The translations under genes and the position numbers were made by a program. This document shows positions 18,118 to 27,197 of a DNA stretch of 64,000 bases, in pieces (positions within the stretch are counted from its first letter, which is position 1; every line of letters begins with the position of its first letter). The stretch is from positions 186,001-250,000 of the forward strand of contig NZ_JBFNXW010000003.1 in the NCBI RefSeq assembly GCF_040811775.1. Direction: 5' to 3'. Source of the DNA: Balneola sp. MJW-20. GTDB lineage: Bacteria > Bacteroidota > Rhodothermia > Balneolales > Balneolaceae. The notes beneath the pieces were generated by a model. It did not search any database. It was not told the DNA's origin and worked only from the letters and a program-made list of their open reading frames with translations.

Positions 18118-18590
18118 TCAACAAAGAACATAAATATCACACGATAATTGAGTGGACCGGAAATAAAGGAGCCGGAACGTCTGGGTACCATGCTTACGGA
18201 AGAGATCATCAGGTATCGGTATATGGAAAAGAAACGATCCGCGCTTCTTCAGATCCGGCATATCTGGGAGATCCCACTCTCTATAATCCGGAAGAACTAT
18301 TCGTGATATCGGTATCTTCCTGCCACATGCTCTGGTATCTGCATCTATGTTCTGACAGCAATATCATTGTTGAAAACTATCAGGATAAAGCGGTTGGTAT
18401 ACTCAAAGAGGATGGAGAGAGGGGCGGGAAATTCACATCCATTGTACTAAAACCTAAAATTCTTGTAAGGAATGGCTCGGATCTGGCTCTTGCAATGGAG
18501 CTGCATGATAAAGCTCATGAGAAATGCTTCATTGCCAACTCCTGTAAAGTAGTTATTACGATCGAAGCCGAGATCAGGGAAGCTGACTGA
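18114..18590 (+). CDS. OsmC-family peroxidase-like protein
   Basis: A 158-residue protein. The two conserved thiols of the OsmC/Ohr fold are present: Cys70 in ISVSSCHMLWYL and Cys138 in HEKCFIANSC; Cys144 is extra. OsmC proteins reduce organic peroxides in the cytoplasm. The start is a TTG at 18114 that overlaps the Nudix TGA (TTGA); an in-frame TGA 15 nt upstream leaves no better start. A thiol peroxidase gene follows after 60 nt, so this may be a small peroxide-defence group. Confidence 0.85.
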   Translation: MINKEHKYHTIIEWTGNKGAGTSGYHAYGRDHQVSVYGKETIRASSDPAYLGDPTLYNPEELFVISVSSCHMLWYLHLCSDSNIIVENYQDKAVGILKEDGERGGKFTSIVLKPKILVRNGSDLALAMELHDKAHEKCFIANSCKVVITIEAEIREAD

Positions 18591-18650
18591 ACGATTCCCG
18601 GAAAGAAATCAGTTAGATTAACCCAATAGAAATTCAAAATTACCATTGAA

Positions 18651-19127
18651 ATGAAAGGAACCGGAGATAAGATCGATCTCAATTTTGATCTGAGTATTGT
18701 AACCGAAGGCGAAGAAAAAGAAGTCAACTTTGCTGACCTGGTCGACAAGCCAACCATAGTTTCAGTTTATATGAGGAATAATACCGGCGGTTGTGACCGT
18801 CAGACCCTTGCATTGGCCGAAGAATCAGAGTGGTTCAGCAATAAAGGCTACAATATTGTGGCAATCAGTAAAGACAGTTGCGGATCCCATAAGAACTATG
18901 CTAAAAAGCAGGGAATTAATTATGTGCTGGCTTCAGATCCGGAATATAAATTCTCAAAAGCCACTGATTCTATTGTAGAAAAGAAGATGTACGGTAAGAC
19001 CTATGAGGGTCCAAGTCGTTCTGCCTTTGTTCTTGATACAGATGGTACTATTTTGGGGGTCATCGAAAAAATCAATACCAAAGATCACGCCGGCGAGTTA
19101 AAAGAGCTGGTTGAAAGTCTGAATTAA
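18651..19127 (+). CDS. Peroxiredoxin of the AhpC/TSA (Bcp-like) type
   Basis: A 158-residue thioredoxin-fold protein. The region IVSVYMRNNTGGCDRQTLA places Cys48 at the peroxidatic position, although the usual Pro-x-x-x-(T/S)-x-x-C is altered (NNTGGC). The second thiol, Cys77 in AISKDSCGSHKNYAKK, lies in the segment that in Bcp follows the third strand, not at the common C46+5 position. FVLDTDGTILGVIEKI is the usual last sheet. It probably reduces hydroperoxides with thioredoxin; the unusual cysteine spacing is seen directly. topA follows after 10 nt. Confidence 0.82.
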   Translation: MKGTGDKIDLNFDLSIVTEGEEKEVNFADLVDKPTIVSVYMRNNTGGCDRQTLALAEESEWFSNKGYNIVAISKDSCGSHKNYAKKQGINYVLASDPEYKFSKATDSIVEKKMYGKTYEGPSRSAFVLDTDGTILGVIEKINTKDHAGELKELVESLN

Positions 19128-19137
19128 ATAGTTTTCC

Positions 19138-21684
19138 ATGAAAAGCCTCGTAATTGTTGAGTCACCCACAAAGACCAAAACCATAAAGAAGTTCCTTCCG
19201 GACGGCTATGTGGTTGAGTCATCTATGGGACATATACGTGATCTTCCGTCATCAGCCAAGGAGATACCGGCGAAGTATAAAAAAGAAAGCTGGTCGAACC
19301 TGGGCATCAATGTGGATGATCGTTACGATGCTCTTTATGTAATACCCTCCTCTAAAAAGAAAGTCGTTAAGCGTTTGAAAGATCAGCTTAAAGATGCCGA
19401 TGAGCTCATTCTTGCAACGGATGAGGACCGCGAGGGTGAAGCTATATCCTGGCATTTACTGGAGGTACTTAAACCCAAAGTTCCTGTGAAACGAATGGTA
19501 TTTCGTGAGATCACCAAAGAGGCCGTTCAGGAAGCACTAAAGAATACCAGAGATATTGATATGAATCTGGTATTTGCACAGGAAACCAGAAGGATCCTTG
19601 ACCGACTGGCCGGTTATACCGTATCTCCTTTGTTATGGAAGAAAATATCTCCTGGGTTGTCAGCGGGGCGTGTGCAGTCGGTAGCGGTTGAATTCCTGGT
19701 CGAGCGTGAGCGGGAAAGAATGAAGTTCAAGAGTGGTACTTACTATGATCTGCAGGCTCAGCTTCATAAAAAAGGAGATAAGGATCAGTTTAAAGCAGAT
19801 CTGACCTACCTGAATGGTAAGCGTCTTGCCTCAGGTAAAGATTTTGATGAGAATACCGGTAAGCTGAAGAAACCGGATTCTGTAGTACTGCTGGATGAAG
19901 CACAATCCAAGGTTCTGGTCGATGATCTCCAGGAAGCCAGCTGGTCCGTAACAAAAGTTGATATAAATGTTCAGAAGCGTAATCCTTCGCCTCCGTTCAT
20001 CACTTCCACCCTTCAGCAAGAAGCCAACCGTAAGTTCGGTTTCTCTGCCAGAGACACCATGAGTGTTGCTCAGAAGCTGTATGAGAAAGGTTTTATTACC
20101 TATATGAGAACGGACTCAACAAGACTGTCTTCACAGGCTATCAATGCAGCCCGTGAGGCAGTTTCAGATCAATATGGAGATGATTATCTGTTCGAAAGAG
20201 TCCGGAATTATACCAAAAAAGGAAAGACAGCACAGGAAGCACATGAGGCTATTCGCCCATCAGGATCCCGTTTTGTACATCCGAGCAAATCAGGATTGAG
20301 GGACCGGGAGCTAAAGCTGTATGATCTGATCTGGAAACGGACCATCTCAACTCAGATGGCAGAGGCTCAGCTTGAGTTCACTAATGTGACAATTCAGGCT
20401 ACACACAACGGGACAGAAGCGGATTTCAGAGCTAACGGCAAAAAGATCTTGTTTCCGGGGTTCTTCAGAGCGTATGTTGAAGGATCTGATGATCCCGAGG
20501 CAGCACTTGAAGATCAGGAGATCTATCTGCCTCCGATGAACGAAGGGGATGCAGCTGACCTGGATGATTTGAAATTCAATAGTCACGAGACCAAACCTCC
20601 AGCCCGATTTACAGAAGCGACTCTGGTTAAGGAACTGGAAAAAAGAGGCGTTGGCAGACCGAGTACCTATGCATCCATTATCAGTACCATTCAGGACAGA
20701 GGCTATGCCAAGAGTGAAGGAAAAACCCTGATACCTACCTTCACAGCATTTGCGGTCACGAATCTATTAGAGCAGCATTTTCCCGATCTGGTAGACAGTG
20801 ACTTCACCTCAGCTCTTGAGGATAAACTTGACGGAGTTGCCAGCGGAACAGAAGACCCGGTGAAATATCTCGATGATTATTATAAAGGAGATTCCGGTCT
20901 GAAAGCGAAAGTGGACACTCAGGAAGAAAAGATCGATTCACAAAAAGCCAAATTACTTGACCTGCCGTTAGATGGCTTGGAAGGCATTAATGTTGCAGTA
21001 GGTCGTTATGGCCCGTATATAAGCAAGCAGAAAGAGGATGATGAAAGTGTAAATGCATCCGTACCTGAAAAATATAATCCCAGCGACCTGACTCCTGAAT
21101 TGATTCAGGAGCTGATCAAAACAGAAGAAGAAGGGGATAAACCGATAGGTAAAGATCCGGAATCCGGGAAAGATATCTTTTTACTGACCGGTCGTTACGG
21201 TCCTTATGTCCAGCTGGGCGAGGTCACTGAAGAAAATAAAAAACCGAAAAGGGTATCTCTGCTCAAAGGAATGGATCCATCTGACGTGGATGAAGAGCTT
21301 GCTTTGAAATTGCTGGAGCTCCCGAGAACACTCGGAGATCACCCGGATGACGGGAAGGTTGTTAAAGCTGGAGTAGGCCGCTACGGCCCTTTTGTAGTGC
21401 ATGACGGAAAATTCAAGTCGATCCCTAAAGCAGAAAGTGTGCTGGATATTGAGCTGGACCGGGCGGTAGAGTTGCTTAAGCAAAAGAGCGGCAAGTCAAG
21501 AGGAAGTTCTGAGATCAAAGATCTCGGAAAGCATCCGGACACAGATAAACCGATCAAGGTGCTGAGTGGCCGGTATGGACCATATATCAAGCATGGCAAA
21601 AAGAATATCAGCTTACCTAAGGGTACCGTACCAGAAGATTTTACGCTTAAAGAAGCGGTAGATCTTATCGCCGCGAAAGGCTGA
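19138..21684 (+). CDS. topA: DNA topoisomerase I
   Basis: A type IA topoisomerase that relaxes negative supercoils. The Toprim domain is N-terminal (VESPTKTKTIKKFL; acidic triad in DEDREGEAISWHL), and the catalytic Tyr is Tyr322 in FITYMRTDSTRLS. Central regions QEAHEAIRPSG and TLVKELEKRGVGRPSTYASI are typical. The C-terminal third has no Cys4 zinc fingers. Instead there are four Toprim-C-type repeats, each with GRYGPY/F (VGRYGPYISK, TGRYGPYVQL, VGRYGPFVVH, SGRYGPYIKH). Length 848. Its start is 10 nt after the peroxiredoxin gene, which suggests one transcript. Confidence 0.97.
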   Translation: MKSLVIVESPTKTKTIKKFLPDGYVVESSMGHIRDLPSSAKEIPAKYKKESWSNLGINVDDRYDALYVIPSSKKKVVKRLKDQLKDADELILATDEDREGEAISWHLLEVLKPKVPVKRMVFREITKEAVQEALKNTRDIDMNLVFAQETRRILDRLAGYTVSPLLWKKISPGLSAGRVQSVAVEFLVERERERMKFKSGTYYDLQAQLHKKGDKDQFKADLTYLNGKRLASGKDFDENTGKLKKPDSVVLLDEAQSKVLVDDLQEASWSVTKVDINVQKRNPSPPFITSTLQQEANRKFGFSARDTMSVAQKLYEKGFITYMRTDSTRLSSQAINAAREAVSDQYGDDYLFERVRNYTKKGKTAQEAHEAIRPSGSRFVHPSKSGLRDRELKLYDLIWKRTISTQMAEAQLEFTNVTIQATHNGTEADFRANGKKILFPGFFRAYVEGSDDPEAALEDQEIYLPPMNEGDAADLDDLKFNSHETKPPARFTEATLVKELEKRGVGRPSTYASIISTIQDRGYAKSEGKTLIPTFTAFAVTNLLEQHFPDLVDSDFTSALEDKLDGVASGTEDPVKYLDDYYKGDSGLKAKVDTQEEKIDSQKAKLLDLPLDGLEGINVAVGRYGPYISKQKEDDESVNASVPEKYNPSDLTPELIQELIKTEEEGDKPIGKDPESGKDIFLLTGRYGPYVQLGEVTEENKKPKRVSLLKGMDPSDVDEELALKLLELPRTLGDHPDDGKVVKAGVGRYGPFVVHDGKFKSIPKAESVLDIELDRAVELLKQKSGKSRGSSEIKDLGKHPDTDKPIKVLSGRYGPYIKHGKKNISLPKGTVPEDFTLKEAVDLIAAKG

Positions 21685-21692
21685 TAAATTTA

Positions 21693-21721
21693 TTGACAGC
21701 TCGCTTTCGGCAAAGTATTTT
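21693..21721 (+). promoter_or_regulatory. Possible sigma70-like promoter
   Basis: TTGACA at 21693-21698 is 17 nt from TATTTT at 21716-21721, giving a start about 33 nt before the ATG at 21761. The primary sigma factor of Bacteroidota prefers other elements (TTG and TAnnTTTG), so this is tentative. Confidence 0.3.
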
Positions 21722-21760
21722 TTTTATTATACCTTGTGTTAAACAAGTTCATGAGTAATT

Positions 21761-22330
21761 ATGATGCAAAAGCGCAGCGAATTCCATTTCCGCTATCCGC
21801 CTAATATCCACGAACTGGATCTGGCGACCATGGTCAGTATGTATCGCTCTAGGGGTGAACCCAGAAAGGCTTCACCCGGACAGTATTTTGCCTGTTCAAT
21901 TACCCAGGAACTCATGAAAGAAGCAAAGTGGTGGTTCGGAGTTTACTATTCTCAAAGCACCTGGGATAATATGCTTACAAAAGGAAGCGAAGGATACCCG
22001 CTTACGGATATAGAACTCAATGTACTGGGATCGGTTTATATAACTGAAGATGAACCACCGCACCGTGAGTATGTGGAAAAGAATTCCGGAGTGACTGATA
22101 AGCTTGCCTACCTGATCGTTAACGACCTTAGATCTTTTGGTTTTCTGGACGAAGACGATAGCGGGTTTATCCGGATTACACCACGAGGGGAAAAAGCATT
22201 AAATGGGATCGCGAGACGTATATACGAAAAAAGATTCCTTCCGGAAATGCTCCGCTCCTATACTCCTGAGGATGAGCCCAAGATAGAGCAGGCCCAGAAA
22301 TCGGATGATTCACAGAAAAGTCTTTTTTAA
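21761..22330 (+). CDS. Hypothetical protein, possible winged-helix domain
   Basis: A 189-residue soluble protein that I do not recognise. The first 100 residues are mixed; the segment from about residue 108 (SGVTDKLAYLIVNDLRSFGF then DDSGFIRITPRGEKAL) has the helix-helix-beta-hairpin pattern of a winged helix, with ITPRG-like wing wording common in MarR/PadR-like folds. The tail is acidic and Gln/Ser-rich. It stands alone between topA and the tricorn gene, and its stop is 2 nt before a REP-type repeat. Confidence 0.6.
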   Translation: MMQKRSEFHFRYPPNIHELDLATMVSMYRSRGEPRKASPGQYFACSITQELMKEAKWWFGVYYSQSTWDNMLTKGSEGYPLTDIELNVLGSVYITEDEPPHREYVEKNSGVTDKLAYLIVNDLRSFGFLDEDDSGFIRITPRGEKALNGIARRIYEKRFLPEMLRSYTPEDEPKIEQAQKSDDSQKSLF

Positions 22331-22332
22331 CC

Positions 22333-22458
22333 ACTTTTCCAAAGTCCCCACTTTTCTAAAGTAGAGGCAATTTCACTCAAACAAGGCTCTGATCACTCTC
22401 TAACCTTGATATTTGGCAGCGTATTGTGACTTTTCTAAAGTGGGAACTTTGGAAAAGT
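22333..22458. repeat. REPIN-like inverted repeat pair
   Basis: Left half: ACTTTTCCAAAGT (22333-22345), CCCC, ACTTTTCTAAAGT (22350-22362). Right half: ACTTTTCTAAAGT (22429-22441), GGGA, ACTTTGGAAAAGT (22446-22458). The outer units are exact inverted copies; each unit is a 5-bp hairpin ACTTT/AAAGT with a 3-nt centre. The 66-nt core has no gene. This is the rest of the 237-nt gap before the tricorn gene. It is the same family as the repeats next to the RAYT transposase at 53.4 kb. Confidence 0.85.
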
Positions 22459-22567
22459 GGATCCAATATCAGCTTACTTAAAAGAGATCTCCGCTCCTCT
22501 GCCTTCTTGCTCATGAGCCCTTATTGATTATATTATCAAACGGACAAATTAAATAAGGGATACAGCA

Positions 22568-25500
22568 ATGCATTACATAACAAGGGTTATAAGCGGTTTA
22601 GTAATTTCAGTTTTTCTTTCTGCATCAGGCCTGGCTCAAGGGACTCAATTACTTCGAGAACCGACGATATCGAAAAACAGCATCGTATTTGTACATGCTA
22701 ATGATCTTTGGAAGGTCAATAGAAGCGGAGGCTCTGCGACCCGCCTCACCAGTAATATCGGAGGTGAGAATAATCCTCATTTCTCACCGGACGGTACCAT
22801 GATCGCTTTTTCTGGTCAGTATGATGGTAATACGGACGTTTATGTAGTCCCGGCAAATGGGGGTGAACCAAAGAGATTAACGTGGCACCCGGGATCGGAT
22901 GTGGTTACCGGATGGACTCCTGACGGGAAAGTTTTATTCAGATCTTCCCGAACCGGACACCCAACAAGAACCAACCGGATCTGGAAAGTAGCAACAGATG
23001 GTGGAATGCCTGAAGTATTGATTGTCCCAAGGGCTGCTCAGGGTGAGATGTCAGATGACGGGAAATACCTTGCCTATAACCCGATCACCTTTTGGGATCC
23101 TGAATGGAGAAATTACCGGGGTGGCCAGGCACAACCGATCTGGATCGTGGATCTCGAAAGTTATGAACTGGTGCAGACCCCGCGTACCGATAATGAAAGA
23201 CATACTGACCCCGTATGGTATAAAGGGAAGGTTTTCTACTTGTCAGAAAGAGATTACGCCAATAATATCTGGTCTTTTGATATGGCTAGCGGTGAGGAAA
23301 AACAATGGACTTTTCATGCTGACTTCGATGTAAAAAGCCTGGATGCAGGCGGTGATATGATCGTATATGAACAGGGCGGATATCTGCACCACCTGAACCC
23401 GGCAACAGGAGAAACCAAGAGGATCACGGTCAATGTTACGGGTGATATGAGTTGGGGGCGACCGCGATGGGAGGATGCCAGTGCTTTCAGTTTATCGAAT
23501 GCTGAGATATCACCTACCGGCAAAAGAGCAGTATTTGAGTTCCGGGGGGAGATCATCACAGTACCAAAGGAAGAGGGCCCGTGGAGGAACCTGACAAATA
23601 GTTCTGGGAATGCAGACCGATATCCGGTATGGTCACCGGATGGTTCAAAGATCGCCTGGTTTTCTGACCGCTCCGGTGAATATACCCTTATGATCAGGGA
23701 TCAGTATGGCCTAGAAGAGCCGAAGATGATCGAACTACCTAATCCTACTTTTTATTTTGAGCCTGACTGGTCACCGGATGGAAAATATTTAGCATTTACG
23801 GATACAGATTATAATCTCTGGTATGTGGAAGTGGAATCAGGTGAGGCTGTGAAAGTGGATACAGATGGATATGCTCATCCGAACAGAACCATGAATCCGG
23901 TATGGTCGCCGGACAGCAAATGGATCGCTTACGTTCGTATTATGGAGAATCAGTTTAAAGCTGTGAAAGCTCATAATGTGGGATCGGGAGAAACAATTCA
24001 GCTGACAGATGGTTTGTCAGATTCGATCACCCCGGTCTGGGATGAAAGCGGAAAGTATCTGTACTTCCTCTCCAGTACTGATTTCGGATTAAACACCGGA
24101 TGGCTGGACATGAGTTCTTATAACATGCCGGTTAACCGCGGTTTGTATATGATCGTACTTTCGGATGAAGATCCTTCCCCATTATTACCTGAAAGCGATG
24201 ATGAATCAGTAACAGAAGACAAGCAGGAAGAGAAGAACGATAGTGAGGAGGTAATGTCAGTGGATATTGACCTGGAGGGAATAGATGAACGAACTATTGC
24301 TCTGGATGTGCCCCTTAGAAATTATACCGGACTAGTAGCCGGCCCGGAGGGAAGTGTTTTCTATATGGAGTCGGTTCCTAATGAGGACACCAAAATGTTC
24401 AAATACGTATTAAAGGATCAGAAGGGTAGCCTCTTCATGGCATCAGTTAATGAGGCCACAGTATCTGATGACCGATCCAGTTTAGTATATCGCAGCGGCG
24501 GGACCTGGGGAATTGTCAGCACCTCCGATGGTGAAAAAAAACCTGGGGATGGCCGGCTGAATATCTCAGATGTCAAGATAAAGATAGATCCTTCGGCAGA
24601 ATATGAGCAGATCTTCCGGGAAGGATGGAGATTCATGCGTGATTTTCTCTATGTCGATAATATGCATGGTGCTCCCTGGGACGATGTTTATGAGTGGTAT
24701 TCACCCTGGATCAAGCATGTAAAACACCGTTCTGACCTGAATTATGTGGTTGATATCATGAGCGGAGAGGTCGCAGTGGGTCACTCTTATGTTTCTGGAG
24801 GGGATTATCCGGATCTGGAAAGTGTGCCTGCGGGTCTATTAGGTGCTGATATTTCTCTTCAGAATGGTGCGTACAGAATTGATAAAATCTACACTGGGGA
24901 AAGCTGGAATCCTGACCTGACGGCGCCGTTATCTGGTCCCGGAATTAATGTGACTGAAGGTGATTATATACTCGCTGTAAACGGCAATGATATAAATGCT
25001 GATGAGAATTTTTATAGTCACTTTGAAGCTACAGTGGGTAAACAGGTACAGTTGCTGGTTAACGATAGTCCAGAGAGGTCCGGTGCCCGACTGGTAACTG
25101 TAGTTCCGATATCCAATGAAGGAGGACTCCGAACCTGGAACTGGGTAGAAAGTAACCGAAAGAAAGTGGATGAAATGTCAGATGGTAAATTGGCCTACGT
25201 ATGGGTACCTAATACCGGGCAGGGCGGATATACCTTATTTAACCGGTTATATTTTGCTCAGCAGGATAAGCAGGGAGCTATCATTGATGAGCGTAATAAC
25301 GGTGGGGGATCCGCTGCAGATTACATGGTGGATATCATGGCCCGTGAACTGCATGGGTTCTTCAACAGTAAGGCTGGCGATCGGAAACCGTTTACTACTC
25401 CGGGAGCAGGAATCTGGGGTCCGAAAGTGATGATCATTAATGAAAGGGCCGGTTCCGGCGGGGATTTACTACCCTTCATGTTCCGTAAAATGGAGATCGG

Positions 25501-25816
25501 TCCTTTGGTCGGAGCTAAGACCTGGGGTGGACTGGTAGGAACCTGGGATACTCCAAGATTTGTAGACGGTGGCCGAATGGTTGCCCCACGTGGTGGTTTC
25601 TATAATATGGATGGAGAATGGGATGTGGAAGCGGAAGGAGTTGCTCCTGACATCGAAGTAATGCAGAATCCCAGGGATGTTATTGAAGGAGGTGATCCTC
25701 AGCTCGAAGCCTCTATACAGGAAGCATTAAGGTTACTACAAAATTATTCAGATCCGATCATTCCTACTCCGGCAGATCCGATACGGTGGAAGAGACCGGC
25801 GAAAAGCGGTAATTAA
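22568..25816 (+). CDS. Tricorn-like S41 peptidase, exported
   Basis: A 1082-residue protein with a signal peptide (1-23, ASGLAQ), so it acts in the periplasm, unlike archaeal tricorn. Residues ~30-520 form beta-propeller repeats with WSPDG/FSPDG motifs (HFSPDGTMIAF, VWSPDGSKIAWF, DWSPDGKYLAFT). Residues ~650-1050 are the C1-PDZ-C2 protease part. His739 (VGHSYV) and Ser963 (ERAGSGGD) sit where tricorn has His746 and Ser965; the residue after Ser is Gly, not the Asp of Thermoplasma tricorn. The EAEGVAPDIEV end supplies the likely Glu. Substrates are probably peptides. REPIN-like repeats lie on both sides of the gene. Confidence 0.9.
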   Translation: MHYITRVISGLVISVFLSASGLAQGTQLLREPTISKNSIVFVHANDLWKVNRSGGSATRLTSNIGGENNPHFSPDGTMIAFSGQYDGNTDVYVVPANGGEPKRLTWHPGSDVVTGWTPDGKVLFRSSRTGHPTRTNRIWKVATDGGMPEVLIVPRAAQGEMSDDGKYLAYNPITFWDPEWRNYRGGQAQPIWIVDLESYELVQTPRTDNERHTDPVWYKGKVFYLSERDYANNIWSFDMASGEEKQWTFHADFDVKSLDAGGDMIVYEQGGYLHHLNPATGETKRITVNVTGDMSWGRPRWEDASAFSLSNAEISPTGKRAVFEFRGEIITVPKEEGPWRNLTNSSGNADRYPVWSPDGSKIAWFSDRSGEYTLMIRDQYGLEEPKMIELPNPTFYFEPDWSPDGKYLAFTDTDYNLWYVEVESGEAVKVDTDGYAHPNRTMNPVWSPDSKWIAYVRIMENQFKAVKAHNVGSGETIQLTDGLSDSITPVWDESGKYLYFLSSTDFGLNTGWLDMSSYNMPVNRGLYMIVLSDEDPSPLLPESDDESVTEDKQEEKNDSEEVMSVDIDLEGIDERTIALDVPLRNYTGLVAGPEGSVFYMESVPNEDTKMFKYVLKDQKGSLFMASVNEATVSDDRSSLVYRSGGTWGIVSTSDGEKKPGDGRLNISDVKIKIDPSAEYEQIFREGWRFMRDFLYVDNMHGAPWDDVYEWYSPWIKHVKHRSDLNYVVDIMSGEVAVGHSYVSGGDYPDLESVPAGLLGADISLQNGAYRIDKIYTGESWNPDLTAPLSGPGINVTEGDYILAVNGNDINADENFYSHFEATVGKQVQLLVNDSPERSGARLVTVVPISNEGGLRTWNWVESNRKKVDEMSDGKLAYVWVPNTGQGGYTLFNRLYFAQQDKQGAIIDERNNGGGSAADYMVDIMARELHGFFNSKAGDRKPFTTPGAGIWGPKVMIINERAGSGGDLLPFMFRKMEIGPLVGAKTWGGLVGTWDTPRFVDGGRMVAPRGGFYNMDGEWDVEAEGVAPDIEVMQNPRDVIEGGDPQLEASIQEALRLLQNYSDPIIPTPADPIRWKRPAKSGN

Positions 25817-25832
25817 GAGGGCTTAAGTGGGG

Positions 25833-25959
25833 ACTTTTCCAAAGTCCCTGCTTTTCTAAAGTTCGGCAGACTGACCAAAAAAAGAGACCCTGAGTGGGTC
25901 TCTTTGCACATATTATAATTTAGGGCGTCACTTTTCTAAAGTGGGTACTTTGGAAAAGT
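25833..25959. repeat. REPIN-like inverted repeat pair enclosing a terminator
   Basis: Left half: ACTTTTCCAAAGT (25833-25845), CCCT, GCTTTTCTAAAGT (25850-25862). Right half: ACTTTTCTAAAGT (25930-25942), GGGT, ACTTTGGAAAAGT (25947-25959). The layout and the 67-nt core repeat those of the element at 22333-22458, but the core sequence differs and contains a terminator hairpin. It fills the gap between the tricorn gene and the convergent malic enzyme gene. Confidence 0.85.
25877..25905 (-). terminator. Intrinsic terminator of the malic enzyme gene
   Basis: A perfect 10-bp stem, AAAGAGACCC (25881-25890) with GGGTCTCTTT (25896-25905), has a 5-nt loop. On the minus strand it is followed by a run of T (A-run 25877-25883 on plus), so it stops transcription coming from 27137; on plus the T-run is only three bases. 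Confidence 0.85.
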
Positions 25960-25985
25960 CCCTAAGCTCTGGTACTTATAATTTC

Positions 25986-27137
25986 TTACCTGTTATCTTT
26001 GATCGCCTTTGCGACAAGCTCGGGTACTCCCTCGTCAAAAGGGCTGGGGATAATTTTATCGGGGGTCGGCTCCTTCACACTGTCAGCGATTGCTTTTGCA
26101 GCATCAATGAACATCTTTGTGGTGAGGTTCGAAACCCTGGCATCTAATGCACCGCGGAATAAACCCGGGAATGCGAGCACATTATTGATCTGATTAGGGA
26201 AGTCTGATCTGCCGGTCGCGATTATTGATGCACCAGCTTCTTTGGCTTCATGAGGCATGATCTCGGGAATAGGATTCGCCATCGCAAAGATCCAGGGATC
26301 ACCCTTCATCGTTTTGATCATATCCTGAGTAAGAACTCCGGGCGCAGATACACCAATAAACACGTCAGCATCCGCAATAGCATCTTCAAGGCCGCCGGTT
26401 CTCCGACTGTTATTGGTCATTTCAGCCATTTTCTCTTTTACCGGATTCAGGTCGTCACGGTCTTTATGGATGATCCCCTTGCTGTCGCACATGATCACCT
26501 CATGTACTCCGGCTTCAAAGAGTAATTCAACGATCGCTACTCCGGCAGCACCCGCGCCATTGATTACAATATCCAGGTCTTTGAATTTCTTTCCGGTGAT
26601 CTTGGCAGCATTATACATAGCAGCCAGTGTCACGATCGCAGTACCATGCTGGTCGTCGTGGAAAACCGGAATCGGTAGTTCAGCTTTTAACCGGTCTTCT
26701 ATCTCAAAACATCGCGGTGCTGAAATATCTTCCAGATTTATCCCGCCAAAAGTTGGAGCGATCATCTTAACGGCATGGATAATTTCTTCGGTATCCTGTG
26801 TGTCCAGCACAATAGGAACCGCATCTACATCAGCAAATTTCTTGAATAGTACAGCTTTTCCTTCCATTACCGGTAAAGCTGCTTCAGGTCCTATATTGCC
26901 AAGTCCAAGCACCGCTGAACCATCACTTACTACGGCGACCAGATTGCCTTTAGAAGTGTAATCATATGCTTTCTCTTTATTCTCTGCAATTTCTTCGCAG
27001 GGCTTTGCGACTCCGGGAGTATATGCGATACTCAGGTCGTCTTTAGTTTCGAGAGGCATTTTAGCCTCAACAGAGATCTTGCCTCTGCTTTTTTTATGGG
27101 CTTCAATTGCTAGTTTAGCGTAGTCTTTTTTTGCCAT
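25986..27137 (-). CDS. Malic enzyme (oxaloacetate-decarboxylating)
   Basis: Converts malate to pyruvate and CO2 with NAD(P)H formation. This is a short form of 383 residues without the phosphotransacetylase-like domain that MaeB carries. Motifs: SIAYTPGVAKPCEEIA near residue 35, catalytic Lys in the VMEGKAVLFKKFADVDAVP region, metal ligands in INLEDISAPRCFEIE and VFHDDQHGTAIV, and the Rossmann loop VINGAGAAGVAIVELL. The cofactor preference is not decided here. It converges with the tricorn gene. Confidence 0.93.
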   Translation of the reverse strand: MAKKDYAKLAIEAHKKSRGKISVEAKMPLETKDDLSIAYTPGVAKPCEEIAENKEKAYDYTSKGNLVAVVSDGSAVLGLGNIGPEAALPVMEGKAVLFKKFADVDAVPIVLDTQDTEEIIHAVKMIAPTFGGINLEDISAPRCFEIEDRLKAELPIPVFHDDQHGTAIVTLAAMYNAAKITGKKFKDLDIVINGAGAAGVAIVELLFEAGVHEVIMCDSKGIIHKDRDDLNPVKEKMAEMTNNSRRTGGLEDAIADADVFIGVSAPGVLTQDMIKTMKGDPWIFAMANPIPEIMPHEAKEAGASIIATGRSDFPNQINNVLAFPGLFRGALDARVSNLTTKMFIDAAKAIADSVKEPTPDKIIPSPFDEGVPELVAKAIKDNR

Positions 27138-27197
27138 TACCTAAAGTTGATGAATATAGAAATGCCGGAGAAATGCTCCGGCAATTCATAATTTAAA

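Noticed and set aside
22333..22458. CRISPR-like array
   Set aside because: Units are paired palindromes of 13 bp in inverted order, not direct repeats with unique spacers, and no cas gene is present.
26413..26961. A 182-codon plus-strand frame
   Set aside because: It is antisense to malic enzyme; the Ser/Ile/Ala-rich translation is the usual shadow.
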